This document shows positions 22,982 through 24,656 of a DNA stretch of 24,656 bases, one piece after another. The notes under the pieces are model-generated. The model was not told the DNA's origin. It worked only from the letters and a program-made list of their open reading frames with translations, and made no database searches. A program made the position numbers and the translations under genes. Position 1 is the first letter of the stretch, and each line of letters begins with the position of its first letter. The stretch is taken from assembly GCF_019924045.1 (NCBI RefSeq), contig NZ_JAHXBN010000003.1:1-24656 (forward strand), in the 5' to 3' direction. Source of the DNA: Dyadobacter fermentans (GTDB taxonomy: Bacteria; Bacteroidota; Bacteroidia; Cytophagales; Spirosomataceae).

Positions 22982-24409
22982 TCAGCCGGCGAACATCGCT
23001 TCGTAATGTGCCGAAGGCGCTAGAATCCCGCCGCTTTCAGTGTAAAACGACTTATCGGTGAGATACACGCCCTTCTGCGTTTTCGTCCAGCTTCCATTCG
23101 CCATCGGGTGGAAAGCCGCGAGTTTGTCCCAGTTCTTATAGTATTGATGGCCGTTCGTTTCCTGCAAGCCTACCGACATTCCGGGGAAAGGCTGCAAACG
23201 GGCGGCCACATTTTTGTTCCAGTCGACCAGGATCGGGTTCACCGTGAGGTCGGCGCAGAAGCAGGGCACCTTTTTTTCGTAAGCCAGCTGCGTGATTTTC
23301 ATCGTCATACTCAGCGTTTTGGCAATGGCTTTCACCGCAATCGCCGAATACCCGAGCTCAATGCGGTGCGCGGCGTCTTCGACCGTGTGCGCGCTTTCGT
23401 CCGCGGCCACACGCACACCCAGGTCACCCACGAAAGCCTCGTTACTTTCCTCAAACGGCTCTTCGATCACGGCAATCTGATCGAATGCACCGATTTTTTT
23501 GGCGTGATCCAGAAAGCGGAGCAGTGTTTCCTTTTTTTCGTAACGGCCATTCGCATCGAAATAGTAAGGGATCTTGCCGTTTTGGGTATAGGGCGTTTCG
23601 TAGTGACCGATCGCCTTGTGCACGGCTGTCAGGAAAGCGATGTCCTTCTCGATCATCTCCTGCTGCGTTCCCGCTGCGCCGGTTTTGAGTTTTAATATAA
23701 AATAGCCTTCATCGGCGGCCTGCTTGATGCGCTCCGGCGAAGTACCCACGGCAAACGAAGGGATACTCGCCACTTTCTCATGGCGGTAGGAAAGTCCGGG
23801 CCGGTAGGCGGCAGGTACCATTTCATCAAACTGCTTCATGCCGTTCTCCTGCGCATAAAGCAGCCACGCGGCATTGTCCACGCAAACGAGGGCATTCAAT
23901 GCAAAGGTTTTCCGCAGATCCGGATTACCGGTGATTTTCTTGCCGTAAGCGAGTACTTCGGGTAACAGGTCGTCGAGCAATTGCACCGGATTGTTAAACG
24001 TCGTCCCTTTGATCATCTGCAAAGCGTGCTCGCTCATGGCATACATCAACGCATTACCGGCACTTTCGGAATGGGCGGCGAAAACCTTCGAATCCGACCA
24101 CAGCACGCCCTGCGTACCCAGGCCCACTTTGCGGATACCCGAATCCGATTCCAGCAAGGCAATAGCCTGCCAGCTGTCGGTAATGGCGCTGCCTTTGAAA
24201 CGATAGGGATTCAGCGGCTCCCGCTCAAAGTTGGAGCTGACGTTCTTGATGGTGATTTTCTTCACGGCTGGCTTCGAAAATGGGTTCGGGAATTGATTTT
24301 CAGGCGCAAACATACCGGCCGCAGCCAGCATACCCGCCCGGCGGGCAAATTCGCGTCGTGAGAAATGTTCAGATTTTCCGGAAATCATGGGTTTGGGAAT
24401 GTGTTTCAA
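22982..24409 (-). CDS. Tat-exported enolase-superfamily (mandelate racemase/MLE-like) protein
   Basis: A 475-residue protein. The N-terminal SRREFARRAGMLAAAGMF (17-34) is a twin-arginine signal, indicating export in folded form. The barrel carries enolase-superfamily landmarks: a KxK pair in FILKLKTG (Lys240, Lys242), metal ligands in YFDANGRY (Asp285), VIEEPFEE (Glu316/317) and AADESAH (Asp337/Glu338), and Lys360 in AVKAIAKT, so it is probably catalytic. Reactions in this group start with proton abstraction alpha to a carboxylate (racemases, epimerases, sugar-acid dehydratases). An upstream gene of the dihydrodipicolinate-synthase family on the same strand, 58 nt away, fits an acid-sugar or amino-acid-derivative pathway; the substrate is unknown. 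ATG 24388 is an alternative start that keeps the signal. Confidence 0.86.
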   Translation of the reverse strand: MKHIPKPMISGKSEHFSRREFARRAGMLAAAGMFAPENQFPNPFSKPAVKKITIKNVSSNFEREPLNPYRFKGSAITDSWQAIALLESDSGIRKVGLGTQGVLWSDSKVFAAHSESAGNALMYAMSEHALQMIKGTTFNNPVQLLDDLLPEVLAYGKKITGNPDLRKTFALNALVCVDNAAWLLYAQENGMKQFDEMVPAAYRPGLSYRHEKVASIPSFAVGTSPERIKQAADEGYFILKLKTGAAGTQQEMIEKDIAFLTAVHKAIGHYETPYTQNGKIPYYFDANGRYEKKETLLRFLDHAKKIGAFDQIAVIEEPFEESNEAFVGDLGVRVAADESAHTVEDAAHRIELGYSAIAVKAIAKTLSMTMKITQLAYEKKVPCFCADLTVNPILVDWNKNVAARLQPFPGMSVGLQETNGHQYYKNWDKLAAFHPMANGSWTKTQKGVYLTDKSFYTESGGILAPSAHYEAMFAG

Positions 24410-24467
24410 ATAGTCAGACTCGATATCAGGCGGCTACCCTGACCCAATATCCGAATTTTATTCCCCG

Positions 24468-24656
24468 TCAATGCACGTTCACTTCGTTTTCGAGAAAGCG
24501 TGCCACAAAAAAATCATCCACCAAATGAGGGTATGCCGCGATCACACGCGTAATTTCTTCGGCCTGGCCCGGCGAAAGCGTTTCTTTGGGGTTCAGCGTC
24601 CAGATGCCATCCATCAGTCCCTGGCGGCGCAGTACCTCGTGCACGCCGGTAATGCA
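24468..24656 (-). CDS. Dihydrodipicolinate synthase/N-acetylneuraminate lyase-family protein, C-terminal part
   Basis: Only the last 62 residues lie in the window; the gene continues past its right edge. The reading frame ends GVHEVLRRQGLMDGIW, ETLSPGQAEEITRVI and FVARFLENEVNVH, which I recognise as the C-terminus of a Bacteroidota subfamily of DapA/NanA-type class I aldolases. The catalytic Lys and the full barrel are outside the window. It lies upstream of, and probably in an operon with, the enolase-superfamily gene. Confidence 0.7.
   Translation of the reverse strand, partial: CITGVHEVLRRQGLMDGIWTLNPKETLSPGQAEEITRVIAAYPHLVDDFFVARFLENEVNVH

Overview
The window looks like a chromosomal segment of a Bacteroidota of the Cytophagales/Spirosomataceae type, possibly Dyadobacter or a close relative. 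The grounds are about 50-55% GC by eye, weak or absent Shine-Dalgarno sequences, Bacteroidota-type protein families (GH95 fucosidase-like, many DinB-family proteins, YjbQ), and a TAnnTTTG-like -7 element. Genus-level placement is inference. No rRNA, tRNA, CRISPR array or prophage was seen.

Layout. (1) 1-1865: a palindromic repeat runs into the 5' end of truB, which overlaps ribF; a strong terminator follows. (2) 1938-3317: a mercuric-reductase-like flavoprotein. (3) 3435-7866: a tightly packed four-gene run consisting of an ABC ATPase, a fused permease/substrate-binding protein, EgtB and EgtD. This looks like an ergothioneine uptake-plus-synthesis operon, and the binding domain of the fused protein appears to be circularly permuted. 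(4) 7932-9389, minus strand: a histone-H1-like tail fused to a small acidic domain, and a GNAT protein. (5) 9585-13292: an exported GH95 glycoside hydrolase, a DinB protein and a disordered secreted protein. (6) 13477-16235: MFS transporter, VOC protein, DinB-like protein and YjbQ. (7) 16456-19407, minus strand: a three-gene operon encoding a J-domain/pseudokinase protein, a VWA protein and a divergent adenylosuccinate-synthetase (PurA) homologue. This is the best candidate for an undescribed system. (8) 19616-20335: a REP-associated tyrosine transposase between two 45-bp inverted repeats. (9) 20545-22973: a run of small stress-type genes (HMA-like, DoxX-like, SRPBCC, DinB, thioredoxin-like). 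(10) 22982-24656, minus strand: a Tat-exported enolase-superfamily protein preceded by the 3' end of a dihydrodipicolinate-synthase-family gene.

Connections. The upstream regions of the MFS cluster and of the 20545 cluster share a 30-bp box (25/30 identical). In both, the box lies exactly 68 nt from an identical TTTGTAACA element, so the two clusters are probably controlled together. The Egt genes overlap or nearly abut and are probably co-transcribed; a transporter of quaternary-amine type directly upstream of EgtB/EgtD fits import of ergothioneine or a betaine precursor. The J/pseudokinase-VWA-PurA genes have junctions of +4 and -1 nt, which argues that the products act together.
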